Part shown: positions 8,562-17,114 of the stretch, piece after piece
How positions within the stretch are numbered: position 1 is the first letter of the stretch
Layout of the letters: each line of letters starts with the position of its first letter
NCBI GenBank assembly: GCA_031288495.1
Contig: JAITRH010000063.1
Span: 1-45,233, forward strand
Direction: 5' to 3'
DNA length: 45,233 nt
From: Treponema sp.
GTDB taxonomy: Bacteria; Spirochaetota; Spirochaetia; Treponematales; Breznakiellaceae
Notes under the pieces: generated by a model
Databases searched by the model: none
What the model was told of the DNA's origin: nothing
What the model saw: the letters and a program-made list of their open reading frames with translations, nothing else
Translations under genes and position numbers: made by a program

Positions 8562-9683
8562 TTACTGGTCCGTTAATTCCATGAGGGGAATAGGCTTGGG
8601 GGAATCATCTTCACCCTCAACCCGGGCAAGCTCTTCCATGAGTTCTTTACCCCTCCTTGAGAGTTTGGTAGGGATCTGAATCATAAGTTTGATATAGAGG
8701 TTACCCCGTCTCCCCCCTGGGCCTGGGGGAATCCCTTCATCCCGGATCCTGAGCATTTTACCATTCTGGATCCCCGGAGGAACTTTAACCTTAATGGTTT
8801 TCCCGTCTAGGGTCATGACATGAATATCCGCTCCCAGGGTGGCTTGGCTTATGGAAATGGGGACCGCGCAATACAGGTCCATGTCTTGGCGCTCAAAATA
8901 TTCGTGGGATTTAACCCGGAAGAACACATAGAGGTCTCCTGGAGGACCTCCGTTGGGACCGGTATCTCCTTGCCGGGGAATAATCACCCGCTTGCCGTTT
9001 TCTACCCCCGGCGGGACGGTAACCATGATCTTTTGACGTTTCTTTTGGGTCCCAGAACCGTTACATTCCTTACAGGGGTGCTCGATAATATACCCCTCCC
9101 CTCCACAGTTCGGACACGTAGAGGCCACGGAAAAAAAACCCTGGCTATGGCGCACCTGCCCGGATCCGCCACAGGTAGCACAAACCTTTTTGCCCGTACC
9201 GCTGGAGGCTCCGGTTCCTTTACAGGTCGGACAAGCCTCATTCCGAGAGTACTGAATCTCCACTTTGGTACCGAACACCGCATCTTTAAAAGATATATCC
9301 ACGTCATAGCGGAGATTTGCCCCCTGCCGGACACCAGAACCGCCCGAGGAACGACGGCCGCTGTTGCCAAAAAAGGTATCAAAGATACTGGAAAAATCCC
9401 CAAAAAGATCTCCAAAGTCGTGGAACGCAGCAGAAAAATCCTGCTGCCCCCCCATACCTTCAACTCCAGCAAAACCAAACTGATCGTACGCAGCTTTCTT
9501 CTGATCATCCGAAAGAATTTCGTATGCCTCGGTGGCTTCCTTAAATTTCTCTTCCGCTTCTTTGTTGCCCTGATTCTTATCCGGGTGATATTGAATGGCC
9601 AACTTCCGGTATGCCTTCTTTATATCGTCTTTGGTAGCGCCCTTCTGTACCCCCAGGACTTCGTAGTAATCACGCTTTGCCAC
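8562..9683 (-). CDS. dnaJ: Chaperone DnaJ (Hsp40)
   Basis: The 373-residue protein is a full type I DnaJ. It has a J domain with the HPD motif (YHPDKNQ) in residues 1-70, a Gly/Phe-rich linker at about 72-125, and four CxxCxGxG zinc-binding repeats ([32 protein letters not shown]). The C-terminal substrate-binding domains follow. It stimulates the ATPase of DnaK and delivers unfolded proteins to it. The start codon is GTG at 9683 with AAAAGGG upstream. The gene follows dnaK after 88 bases, as in many heat-shock operons. No CIRCE element was found upstream. Confidence 0.95.
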   Translation of the reverse strand: MAKRDYYEVLGVQKGATKDDIKKAYRKLAIQYHPDKNQGNKEAEEKFKEATEAYEILSDDQKKAAYDQFGFAGVEGMGGQQDFSAAFHDFGDLFGDFSSIFDTFFGNSGRRSSGGSGVRQGANLRYDVDISFKDAVFGTKVEIQYSRNEACPTCKGTGASSGTGKKVCATCGGSGQVRHSQGFFSVASTCPNCGGEGYIIEHPCKECNGSGTQKKRQKIMVTVPPGVENGKRVIIPRQGDTGPNGGPPGDLYVFFRVKSHEYFERQDMDLYCAVPISISQATLGADIHVMTLDGKTIKVKVPPGIQNGKMLRIRDEGIPPGPGGRRGNLYIKLMIQIPTKLSRRGKELMEELARVEGEDDSPKPIPLMELTDQ

Positions 9684-9771
9684 AATAACACCCTTTTAAC
9701 CTTAGTAAACTTCATTACAATTCCCTTGATTCCCTTTTTACCCGGCCCAAGAATTGCAGATGAAGGTCTTG

Positions 9772-11691
9772 CTATTTGTCATCCACCACTTCGTAATCCA
9801 CATCTTCGGCTCGCTTAGTATGGTCAGCACTATCCTGAGCAGCGCCGCTTCCTGCAGGATGAGCATCAGGCTGCTGCCCCGGCTGAGCCCCGGTCTGTTT
9901 GTATACCTCTTCTGCAATCTTGTAGGATACCTGTTTCAGGGCTTCGGTTTTGTCTCGGATGGCCTGAACCTCGCCCCCTTCCAGGGCCCGCTTAAGGTCT
10001 GCAATGGCTTCCTCAGCCTTGGCTTTATCCGCCGCATTGATCTTATCCCCCAGATCCTTGATGTTCTTCTCGGTGCTGTAGATCATGGTATCCGCTTCGT
10101 TTCGGACTTCCGCTCGTTCCCGTTCCTTCCGGTCTTCTTCAGCGTGGAGTTCCGCTTCCTTAACCATGCGGTCAATGTCAGCATCCGAAAGCCCTGAAGA
10201 ACTCTCAATACGGATCTTCTGTTCTTTACCGGTGCCTAAATCTTTGGCAGATACATGCACAATGCCATTGGCGTCGATATCAAAGGCTACCTCTATTTGG
10301 GGTATACCCCGAGGCGCAGGAGGGATGCCTACCAGATCAAACCGGCCCAGGGTACGGTTCTGATTGGCCATTTCCCGCTCCCCTTGAAGTACTTGGATGG
10401 AAACCGCGGTTTGACCGTCAGCAGCCGTAGAGAAGATCTGGCTCTTCCTGGTGGGGATGGTGGTATTCCGAGGAATAAGCTTGGTCATCACGCCCCCCAA
10501 GGTTTCAATTCCCAAGGAGAGGGGGGTTACATCCAGGAGCAGCACATCTTTGACATCTCCTCCCAAGATACCTCCCTGGATTGCCGCGCCAATGGCCACT
10601 GCCTCATCAGGATTGACCCCCTTATTGGGTTCTTTCCTGAAAAGATCCTTGACGATCTGCTGTACCGCTGGAATCCGGGTAGAACCTCCCACCAGGATGA
10701 TCTCGTCAATCTGGTCTGCGGTGAGTCCCGCATCAGAGAGGGCCTTTTTACAGGGCTCTTTGGATCGTTCCAAAAGGTCCGAAACCATCTGTTCAAATTT
10801 CGCCCGGGTAAGGGTTTTCTGCAGGTGCTTAGGCCCTGATTGATCTGCGGTAATAAAGGGAAGGTTCACCTCAGTGGTCTGCATCGCGGAAAGCTCGATT
10901 TTGGCTTTCTCGGCCGCTTCCCGGAGGCGCTGCAAGGCCATACGATCCTGCCCAAGGTCTATAGCGGTATCTTTCTTAAATTCCGCAATGAGCCATTCCA
11001 TGATCCGGCGGTCAAAATCATCCCCCCCGAGGTGGGTATCTCCATTGGTGGACTTCACTTCAAAGACCCCTTCCCCCAGTTCCAGAATGGAAATGTCAAA
11101 GGTGCCGCCTCCCAGATCATAGACCGCGATGGTTTTTTCCTTTTTTTGATCCTTGTTAAAGCCGAAAGCCAAAGACGCTGCAGTGGGCTCATTGATGATA
11201 CGCTTAACCTCAAGCCCTGCAATCTTCCCGGCGTCTTTGGTAGCCTGCCGTTGAGCGTCGTTGAAGTAGGCCGGCACGGTGATTACCGCTTCGGTAACCG
11301 CTTCCCCCAGGTAATCTTCCGCGGTTTTTTTCATTTTTTGCAGGACAAAGGCGGATATTTCTTGGGGAGAATACTTTTTCCCGTCAATATCCACTCGTAC
11401 ATCATCCCCCTGTTCTACCACCCGATAGGGGACCAATTTCATTTCATTGCCCACCTCAGAATACCGGCGCCCCATGAAGCGTTTAATAGAATAAATCGTG
11501 TTCTCAGGGTTCGTGATCATCTGATTCTTTGCCGGTTGACCGATTACCCGTTCACCCTTACTGGTAAAACCGACGATAGAAGGGGTGGTTCGCCCACCCT
11601 CAGAATTCTGAATAACGATGGGTTCACCCCCCTCAAGCACCGATACGCATGAGTTGGTGGTTCCCAGATCGATTCCAATTATTTTACCCAT
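9772..11691 (-). CDS. dnaK: Chaperone DnaK (Hsp70)
   Basis: The 639-residue protein is a complete Hsp70. It has the nucleotide-binding signature [11 protein letters not shown] at the N-terminus, DLGGGTFD and [11 protein letters not shown] in the ATPase domain, the linker and [14 protein letters not shown], a substrate-binding domain, and a short acidic tail ending DYEVVDDK. It folds and protects proteins with DnaJ and GrpE, both encoded next to it. The ribosome site AAAGGAG precedes the ATG at 11691. A long AU-rich hairpin lies in the leader between grpE and dnaK (11714-11745). Confidence 0.97.
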   Translation of the reverse strand: MGKIIGIDLGTTNSCVSVLEGGEPIVIQNSEGGRTTPSIVGFTSKGERVIGQPAKNQMITNPENTIYSIKRFMGRRYSEVGNEMKLVPYRVVEQGDDVRVDIDGKKYSPQEISAFVLQKMKKTAEDYLGEAVTEAVITVPAYFNDAQRQATKDAGKIAGLEVKRIINEPTAASLAFGFNKDQKKEKTIAVYDLGGGTFDISILELGEGVFEVKSTNGDTHLGGDDFDRRIMEWLIAEFKKDTAIDLGQDRMALQRLREAAEKAKIELSAMQTTEVNLPFITADQSGPKHLQKTLTRAKFEQMVSDLLERSKEPCKKALSDAGLTADQIDEIILVGGSTRIPAVQQIVKDLFRKEPNKGVNPDEAVAIGAAIQGGILGGDVKDVLLLDVTPLSLGIETLGGVMTKLIPRNTTIPTRKSQIFSTAADGQTAVSIQVLQGEREMANQNRTLGRFDLVGIPPAPRGIPQIEVAFDIDANGIVHVSAKDLGTGKEQKIRIESSSGLSDADIDRMVKEAELHAEEDRKERERAEVRNEADTMIYSTEKNIKDLGDKINAADKAKAEEAIADLKRALEGGEVQAIRDKTEALKQVSYKIAEEVYKQTGAQPGQQPDAHPAGSGAAQDSADHTKRAEDVDYEVVDDK

Positions 11692-11713
11692 ATATGATAA
11701 ACTCCTTTACCGT

Positions 11714-11745
11714 TTTTCCTATTTTTCTTATAAAAAATAGGAAAA
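11714..11745 (-). other. AU-rich hairpin in the grpE-dnaK spacer
   Basis: TTTTCCTATTTTT (714-726) pairs perfectly with AAAAATAGGAAAA (733-745) around a six-base loop. It lies about 25 bases before the dnaK start. No T-run follows the stem on the transcribed strand, so it is not a standard terminator. It may mark mRNA processing or temper dnaK translation. Confidence 0.5.
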
Positions 11746-11819
11746 TATAATTAATGCCATCTTAATAAATATACTAAAAAATCACCTGCTTGCGATCATA
11801 CGCCTCCTGTCCTGTATAA

Positions 11820-12515
11820 TTATGAGGGATTTTCCGCTGCCCCGGCGTCTTCGTTATACTGGGCCTTTTCCGGTTCCCTGTCGGTCCCCGGCTGCTCAGG
11901 CATCAGAACCTTTACTTTGGCGCTCCTCACGACCCGATCCTTTAAGAGGTACCCTTTAATGAAATCTTCTTTTACCACCGGCTCGTCTATATCTAGAGAC
12001 TTCTCCACCATGATCGCTTCATGCCGATTGGGATCAAAGGGTTCTCCCGCGGAATCGTACCGTTTGAGACCCCACTTATGCTCCAACTGGGAAGACAGGC
12101 GCTTTTCTATCATGCTGATCCCTTCGTAAAAGACGGTGAAGTCCGCAGCAACCTTCTGGGAGGTATCTGCCGCTTTGATAGCCCGTTCAAAATCATCAAT
12201 AATGGGGATAAGGTCCAAAAGCAGGCTCTGATTTGCAAAATCAATGGCTTCCTGTTTCTCCCGGTTCATACGCTTGCGGAAATTCTCAAATTCTGCGGCT
12301 TTGCGTAGATACTGATCCTGAAGCTCCGCGATCTGGGCTTCCATACCTTTGAGTTTTTCCTCTGGGGCGAGGTTCTCAGGCGGCTCTACCCCCTGTTCGT
12401 CCTGAGGTGGCTCAGCTTCAGGGGTACAGAGTTCTGGGGAGGCCTTGGAAGTTTCCGCTGCCTGTTCCGGATGATGATTTTCTTCGTGATCATGAGCGTA
12501 ATTTTCTGTTGACAT
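11820..12515 (-). CDS. grpE: Nucleotide exchange factor GrpE
   Basis: The 231-residue product has a long acidic, low-complexity N-terminus (Glu/Pro-rich, residues 1-60). A coiled coil follows (LKGMEAQIAELQDQYLRKAAE, with the family motif FENFRKRMNREK), then the beta domain with the typical HEAIM and KGYLLKDRVVRSAKV motifs. GrpE releases ADP from DnaK. The ATG at 12515 is preferred over the one at 12527, because GGTGAG stands eight bases upstream of it. The gene leads the operon with dnaK and dnaJ; hrcA, often found just before grpE, is absent. The C-terminal tail after residue 200 is longer than usual and acidic. Confidence 0.92.
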   Translation of the reverse strand: MSTENYAHDHEENHHPEQAAETSKASPELCTPEAEPPQDEQGVEPPENLAPEEKLKGMEAQIAELQDQYLRKAAEFENFRKRMNREKQEAIDFANQSLLLDLIPIIDDFERAIKAADTSQKVAADFTVFYEGISMIEKRLSSQLEHKWGLKRYDSAGEPFDPNRHEAIMVEKSLDIDEPVVKEDFIKGYLLKDRVVRSAKVKVLMPEQPGTDREPEKAQYNEDAGAAENPS

Positions 12516-12646
12516 AACAATTCTCACCTTTTTATGAATTCTGGATGCATGGTGTAGTCTCGTGAAACCTATACACCCTAAAACATACTATATATGGGTC
12601 TCAACCTGAAGGATGTTTAAATCCCTAAGATTAATACTCAATTAAA

Positions 12647-12676
12647 AACATACTTAACCAGTACTATAAAGGTCAA
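12647..12676 (-). promoter_or_regulatory. Possible promoter of the grpE-dnaK-dnaJ operon
   Basis: The minus strand has TTGACC (12676-12671) and TATGTT (12652-12647) with an 18-base spacer, about 130 bases before grpE. The match is moderate. No CIRCE inverted repeat (TTAGCACTC-N9-GAGTGCTAA) is present in the 12516-12796 spacer. Confidence 0.35.
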
Positions 12677-12784
12677 GAAAATTTTGTTACCCCACAGAAA
12701 TCCGGGGAAGGACAGGCAAAGGTTTCCTTATGAAACCAAGGGGAAGGTTCATGCCGGGATCTAGTATCTCATAAGGCATGTATA

Positions 12785-12790
12785 TATAAT
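12785..12790 (+). promoter_or_regulatory. -10 box immediately before the start codon at 12797 (leaderless candidate)
   Basis: A perfect TATAAT ends six bases before the ATG at 12797, so transcription should begin at or next to the start codon. No Shine-Dalgarno sequence lies between them (GCCCCT). No good -35 box is seen 16-18 bases upstream. Confidence 0.5.
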
Positions 12791-12796
12791 GCCCCT

Positions 12797-13915
12797 ATGA
12801 TTCTCTATGATCCAGATCTCATACAAGCCCATACTGATTACGGTATCATGATCCCGATTTCCCCTGCCCGGGCGTCGCGGATTATTGCTTTTCTTACCCA
12901 GACCGGAGTCCTTCGTACCCATCCCCTCAAGCCGGTTTTTGATTGCCCCGGGGCCCGCTGTTTTTTAGGCGAATCCCCGGGGCCGCTCATAAACCGGGAG
13001 GATCTGGAACGGGTCCATCAAAAGGAGTTCATCGCTATGTTGTACGAAGAGGGCCCGGAAGGTTCCCAAGGATTGCTGAAAGCCCTCCTCCATGCCTACG
13101 AGCTTATAGACAGCCAGGGGCAGCCCCACCGTTATGAGCCGGATCGGGCGGTGAAGCCCTTGAAAGCGCTGTTTCACCTTACCCTAGCCCAGGTTGAAGG
13201 TACCTACCTAGCCTGCCGGCTTGCCCTAAAGCATGAGGGCCCTACGCCGGGGTTCTGTTATTATCTGGGCGGGGGCATGCACCATGCCCGGTATGACCAA
13301 GGGGCAGGGTTTTGTCTTATCCATGATATCATGATTGGGGCTCGGAAATTGCAGGCTGAGCACCGGGCCCGCGGGATATGGATTATAGACCTGGATGCTC
13401 ATAAAGGATGCGGTACTGCAGAATTGGTACATTTTTCCCGAATCCGCGGGGAGCTGGGAGGGAATGAAGGCGCAGCACCGGCTCCGGAGATCCGTACCCT
13501 CTCCATACACATGGCCAAAGGATGGCCCTTGGATGAGGAAACCTTGCGCGCAGCACCCCTGGGACGGGCTCCCTGGATCAAGGGGGATGTAGAGATCTGC
13601 ATCGAAGCGGGAGCAGAGGATACCTATGTGCCGGAATTACAGAAGGGTTTAGAACTGCTGGAGAAAGATTCCAACCTGCAACCGGACCTGGCCATCGTGA
13701 TTGACGGGTCCGACCCGTATGAACATGACGGTCTCCCTTCCAGCAGCCTCCTCAAGCTGAGCCTGGACTGTTGCATTGAACGGGACCGGCTCATCTATCA
13801 GTACCTCCGGCAACAGAGGATTCCCTCTGCATGGATCATGGCGGGCGGTTATGGGGAACGGGCCTGGGAACCGAATGGGTACTTTTTACAGACCTTGTCC
13901 GAAGGGAACCGGTGA
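12797..13915 (+). CDS. Histone deacetylase-superfamily (arginase/deacetylase fold) protein
   Basis: The 372-residue protein has the main zinc-deacetylase landmarks. These are GGGMHHARYDQGAGFC (residues 158-173, matching GGGxHHA and the GFC motif), the metal-binding DLDAHKGCGT (198-207) and the later ligand region DGSDPYEHDGL. An AGGYG motif near the C-terminus replaces the usual GGGY. The family includes acetoin-utilisation proteins, acetylpolyamine amidohydrolases and histone deacetylases; the substrate cannot be predicted. The second position of the usual HHGNG is Lys, which is worth noting. It is transcribed divergently from grpE and converges with the synthetase gene at 13940. It appears to lack a ribosome binding site. 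Confidence 0.8.
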   Translation: MILYDPDLIQAHTDYGIMIPISPARASRIIAFLTQTGVLRTHPLKPVFDCPGARCFLGESPGPLINREDLERVHQKEFIAMLYEEGPEGSQGLLKALLHAYELIDSQGQPHRYEPDRAVKPLKALFHLTLAQVEGTYLACRLALKHEGPTPGFCYYLGGGMHHARYDQGAGFCLIHDIMIGARKLQAEHRARGIWIIDLDAHKGCGTAELVHFSRIRGELGGNEGAAPAPEIRTLSIHMAKGWPLDEETLRAAPLGRAPWIKGDVEICIEAGAEDTYVPELQKGLELLEKDSNLQPDLAIVIDGSDPYEHDGLPSSSLLKLSLDCCIERDRLIYQYLRQQRIPSAWIMAGGYGERAWEPNGYFLQTLSEGNR

Positions 13916-13939
13916 GAACCAGAGCGTTTTTCCCGAGCG

Positions 13940-15208
13940 CTACCGTTGTAGTTTATCCAGAAGGAGCTTCTGGAATCGCCTTATCGATTGAGAACCAGGT
14001 TCCAAGGCTAAGGCTGTTTCACAATCTGCGAGCGCTTGGGGAAGGTCATCCAGATGATAATAGGCCTGCCCTCGGCGATAGCGACAAAATGCCTGATAGG
14101 GGTTTATCTTGAGGGACAGGGTAAAATCCTCAATGGCATCCAGGTACTGTTGCAAAACCGTTTTGACAATACCCCGAAAATAAACGGCTTTATAGGATTC
14201 ACCGTTCAGTTCTAAAGAACGGGTAAAATCCTCTATAGCATCGTCATAGTGAGAGCAGGCGAAACTAGCCATCCCTCGATGCTTATAAATAAGGGAAGCG
14301 ATGGTATTTTTAGGCTCCTTGTTCAGAATAGCGGTGTAGAAGGCAATCGCTTCTGTAAACCGATGCTCATTATGAGCATACAGGGCGGTAAGGAGCAACT
14401 CATCAATGGAATTGCTTTCCGGTAAATCCTGGGATGCTGGAACAAGAGCTGCTCCGTCTCTAGAAGTTTTCTTTCGGGGATGATGCAGGGGCTTGTTCAG
14501 TTTTTCATGGGCAAAGAGGGGGATATCAATGGATGCTTCAATTTTCTTAAAAAAAGAGTCCCGACGCTTTTCCAACTCCCCGTTAAGCCGCCGCTGATAG
14601 GTCCTGACTTCCTGAAAAACCGTATCGGCTAAGGAAAGACTGGCATTAAGGGCTGCTAATTTCCGTTTCATCGGTTCATCGAAGGGGGTAAATGCCGCTT
14701 TATACACCAATTCATGTTCCACTTCAGCCCAGGCATCCTGGAGAATAGTACGAATCTGAATCTCCATTACTTCCAATCCACAGTCTCCCCGTCTTTTTAT
14801 AAGGGCCTCAGGAATTTTTATCAAGAAGTGAATTGATTCATAGCCGAATTCTTTGAAAGAATAATCAGAACCCTTTCGCTCCACCTCAACAACTTCAAAG
14901 TTCCCTTTTAAACACTGCTCAACTATGGCGAGATCTTCAAAAAAAGGGCATACAATCCTGATGCCGATTACATCGGTAATGCATAAAGAGTGAGAACAGG
15001 ACGGATCTTTTTGCAGTAGCTGGAGGTATTTTTTATAATAACTCTCAAAGTCCTTGACCCGGCCTTTGACTATCGGACGGGATGAAAGAAACTTGAGCTT
15101 TTCCTCAAGGGTGGTTTCCATATCCCTGGCAATTAAAACCCGTACCAGGGCATAGGCTTCATAGGCTTTCCGGAAGGTATTCTGATCGGGAATTGTGCGG
15201 TTATACAT
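13940..15208 (-). CDS. RelA/SpoT-type (p)ppGpp synthetase domain fused to TPR repeats
   Basis: The 422-residue protein starts with an alarmone-synthetase domain (about residues 40-200). Its motifs fit the small alarmone synthetase pattern: GRVKDFESYYKKYL, the metal-binding DVIGIRI, FGYESIHFLI, and the EIQIRTILQDAWAEVEHELVYK region. There is no HD hydrolase and no ACT/TGS regulatory domain. A basic linker at about 230-260 leads to four TPR-like units (for example YKHRGMASFACSHYDDAIEDF and VYFRGIVKTVLQQYLDAIEDF), which usually bind proteins. It probably makes ppGpp or a related nucleotide, with the TPR part controlling or placing it. The weak GGGG/AGG before the ATG suggests low translation. 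It lies downstream of flaA but behind a terminator. Confidence 0.75.
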   Translation of the reverse strand: MYNRTIPDQNTFRKAYEAYALVRVLIARDMETTLEEKLKFLSSRPIVKGRVKDFESYYKKYLQLLQKDPSCSHSLCITDVIGIRIVCPFFEDLAIVEQCLKGNFEVVEVERKGSDYSFKEFGYESIHFLIKIPEALIKRRGDCGLEVMEIQIRTILQDAWAEVEHELVYKAAFTPFDEPMKRKLAALNASLSLADTVFQEVRTYQRRLNGELEKRRDSFFKKIEASIDIPLFAHEKLNKPLHHPRKKTSRDGAALVPASQDLPESNSIDELLLTALYAHNEHRFTEAIAFYTAILNKEPKNTIASLIYKHRGMASFACSHYDDAIEDFTRSLELNGESYKAVYFRGIVKTVLQQYLDAIEDFTLSLKINPYQAFCRYRRGQAYYHLDDLPQALADCETALALEPGSQSIRRFQKLLLDKLQR

Positions 15209-15231
15209 CCTACGGCCCCGTTTTCCCTATA

Positions 15232-15289
15232 GAAAAAAATCAAAGGCTACCTAAAAAACTACTCAGAATTTCTCAGATAGCCTTCGATT
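15232..15289 (-). terminator. Rho-independent terminator of flaA
   Basis: On the minus strand, AATC-c-AAGGCTA pairs with TAGCCTT-GATT (15286-15289/15278-15284 with 15243-15249/15238-15241), with one mismatch. Seven T residues follow the stem (15239-15233). It lies 35 bases after the flaA stop and separates flaA from the synthetase gene. Confidence 0.75.
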
Positions 15290-15323
15290 CATAGTACTAC
15301 TGTAAGCAACCACTTACCGGGCT

Positions 15324-16385
15324 TTATTCTTCAGCTTCGCCGCCGCTAGCACCATCGGTAGGAGTAAAGGTAGTCTCGGTAGCCTGGCGCTGCTGATCCA
15401 GCATCCGCTGAATTTGAGCTTGACCAATCCGCTGCAATTCTGCTGTCTTTCGTGCAGTCTCCCGATCCTGGATAATATTCCAGAGGGCTTCATCCTCAAT
15501 ATCCCGTTCGGTATCAAGGATCGCTTTATCGTAGATGAGTTTAACATCCTTGAAATAGCCGATAAAATCGCCACCAGGGTTCGCGGCATTCCGCTGAATG
15601 AGGAATCCGCCAAACTTCACAAAAGGCGTTGAATCAGGATAGAGGGGGTACAAGCGTAATTCACGATTCCGCACATTCTGCACATACGCAGGATTATCCC
15701 ACCGGAGTTCTCCCCAACCTTCAAAGTTAAGATACCCCATGAAGAAGGTCTTTTCGTTCCCTTTATCATCAACGAGGATCACCGAAAGGCCATGGGGAAA
15801 ATTGAGGCCATAAGCATTGACCGCTATGGACTTAATGGTCCCTACGTTCTTGACCACCCCTAAACCGCCGGCAGGTTTACCCTCCTCATCAGGCTCGCCT
15901 TCAAAACGACTAGGACCAGTAACCCCTGATTCTTCACTAGCTTCGATATTGCCATCGTCATCAATGGTTGCCGGAGGTTCAAACGCGGGAATTTCAAAGG
16001 GAGGCTTCACAACAGCCCAAGAATTAAAGGGCTCCACGGGGAAGTGGATACGAACACCCATTACCTTTTCCCATTCTTTAGAGGGGGCTTCTTTAGTATA
16101 ACTAAGATGCTTGGTAGTGACATTCTGCGAAGAAGATGAAAATACCACATCCCACCGCTCTATAGCTAAAGAAGATTTCATCACTTCTTTTTGCCGGGCG
16201 GTGAAGTTGCTGGTGGCCTCATTGGTAAAATCCATCAAGGTCGCACGGTTTTGAGTGGGCACGTCATTTTGATCGGGAACAATATCAGCCGTTAATTTTG
16301 AAAAGTCGATAAGCACCGACTCATCAGCAAACACCGATCCCATTAGTAACAACGTGACGACGACAAGAATGAAGATACGTTTCAT
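15324..16385 (-). CDS. flaA: Flagellar filament outer-layer (sheath) protein FlaA
   Basis: The 353-residue protein begins with a signal peptide cut after VFADE and continues with VLIDFSKL. FlaA is exported by the Sec route into the periplasm and coats the FlaB core of spirochaete periplasmic flagella. Typical features are the WEKVMGVRIHFP and INVPIW-type beta-sandwich segments (here NFPHGLSVILVDDKGNEKTFFMGYLNF) and the conserved LYPLYPDS, then the FKDVKLIYDKA stretch. A long Pro/Glu-rich insert lies around residues 130-175. A strong sigma70 promoter and AAAGGAG site stand upstream and a terminator downstream, so it is a single, highly expressed gene. The neighbours (GerMN, amidase) match the flaA locus I recall from T. 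pallidum. Confidence 0.92.
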   Translation of the reverse strand: MKRIFILVVVTLLLMGSVFADESVLIDFSKLTADIVPDQNDVPTQNRATLMDFTNEATSNFTARQKEVMKSSLAIERWDVVFSSSSQNVTTKHLSYTKEAPSKEWEKVMGVRIHFPVEPFNSWAVVKPPFEIPAFEPPATIDDDGNIEASEESGVTGPSRFEGEPDEEGKPAGGLGVVKNVGTIKSIAVNAYGLNFPHGLSVILVDDKGNEKTFFMGYLNFEGWGELRWDNPAYVQNVRNRELRLYPLYPDSTPFVKFGGFLIQRNAANPGGDFIGYFKDVKLIYDKAILDTERDIEDEALWNIIQDRETARKTAELQRIGQAQIQRMLDQQRQATETTFTPTDGASGGEAEE

Positions 16386-16434
16386 TCACAGCTCCTTTCA
16401 ATTGTCTGTAATTTTAACATACTAGTTATTAACA

Positions 16435-16462
16435 AGTATACAAAATATAATTTATTTGTCAA
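16435..16462 (-). promoter_or_regulatory. Promoter of flaA
   Basis: TTGACA (16462-16457) and TATACT (16440-16435) are spaced by 16 bases on the minus strand, about 50 bases before the ATG. The region around them is AT-rich. This is a sigma70-type promoter, not the sigma28 type used by many flagellin genes. Confidence 0.8.
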
Positions 16463-16514
16463 TGTCTTTTTATCGCAATTTCTGCAATATGGGTAAATTT
16501 TAAAATACTTAGGT

Positions 16515-16551
16515 GAGGCTGCTTCAGCATGTCCAATGCTGAAGCAGCCTC
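16515..16551 (-). terminator. Perfect 16-bp hairpin after the GerMN gene
   Basis: GAGGCTGCTTCAGCAT and its exact complement enclose the loop GTCCA. The stem starts three bases after the stop codon of the gene at 16554. There is no clear T-run after it on the minus strand, so it may act as a mRNA stabiliser or a weak terminator protecting flaA transcription. Confidence 0.6.
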
Positions 16552-16553
16552 AT

Positions 16554-17084
16554 TTATCCCCATACCTCACCCATTTGCATGACCGGTACTTCATGGCCAT
16601 AGATAAAAAGCCTGACCTCCTGTACCGAAGGAAAATTCCGTCGGATTCCCTGTTGGAGTGTACCCAGACCCCACAAGGCATCCCTCATCGGAGCTTCCAA
16701 CAGGGGTAAAGCGGCGCTTTCCGAAAGATCGAGGTATACCACCTTATCCCGGTATAATAATGAACGAAGCCTGGTTTCTCGGGGAAACAAAGGCAGGGAA
16801 TCCGGTACCGTCGGTCCAAGAAGAACTTCCTCCACGTACCGTCGGAGGGCCATTTCTTCTGTAGAGGCTCGGGAAAGCATGCGGTTTTCTACCGCCGGTT
16901 TTCCATCCTCCAAGGTATAAAATATAAAGGTCCGTCTCACCTGGTTCATTTGCCGGAATTCGATGAAGGTGAAGATGCCCAGCAAGAACAGGTAAACCAA
17001 ACGCCGAATATACGATTTTACCCTAAAACCGCCTTTTTTTTTAATGGTTCTCGTACCACCGCCTACCATACCCATTCTTTTCAT
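16554..17084 (-). CDS. GerMN-domain membrane protein
   Basis: The 176-residue protein has a basic cytoplasmic N-terminus, a single membrane helix near residues 28-45 (LVYLFLLGIFTFIEF), and then a GerMN domain. Diagnostic parts are the RRYVEEVLLGP helix, the FPRETRLRSLLYRDKVVYLDLS core and LGTLQQGIRRNFPSVQEVRLFIYG. GerMN domains occur in spore-germination GerM and in cell-envelope proteins of non-sporing bacteria, often beside amidases. Here an N-acetylmuramoyl-L-alanine amidase gene lies 30 bases upstream in the same operon. The product may therefore act in peptidoglycan remodelling near the periplasmic flagella (inference). Confidence 0.75.
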   Translation of the reverse strand: MKRMGMVGGGTRTIKKKGGFRVKSYIRRLVYLFLLGIFTFIEFRQMNQVRRTFIFYTLEDGKPAVENRMLSRASTEEMALRRYVEEVLLGPTVPDSLPLFPRETRLRSLLYRDKVVYLDLSESAALPLLEAPMRDALWGLGTLQQGIRRNFPSVQEVRLFIYGHEVPVMQMGEVWG

Positions 17085-17114
17085 TCGACCATTGTATATG
17101 GTGGCCCTGCATCC

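Noticed and set aside
8820-9818. Long plus-strand open frame opposite dnaJ
   Set aside because: It lies antisense to the clearly conserved dnaJ, has no ribosome site and shows no family motif.
12528-12796. CIRCE or sigma32 promoter before grpE
   Set aside because: No TTAGCACTC/GAGTGCTAA dyad and no CTTGAAA-CCCCAT pair could be found.
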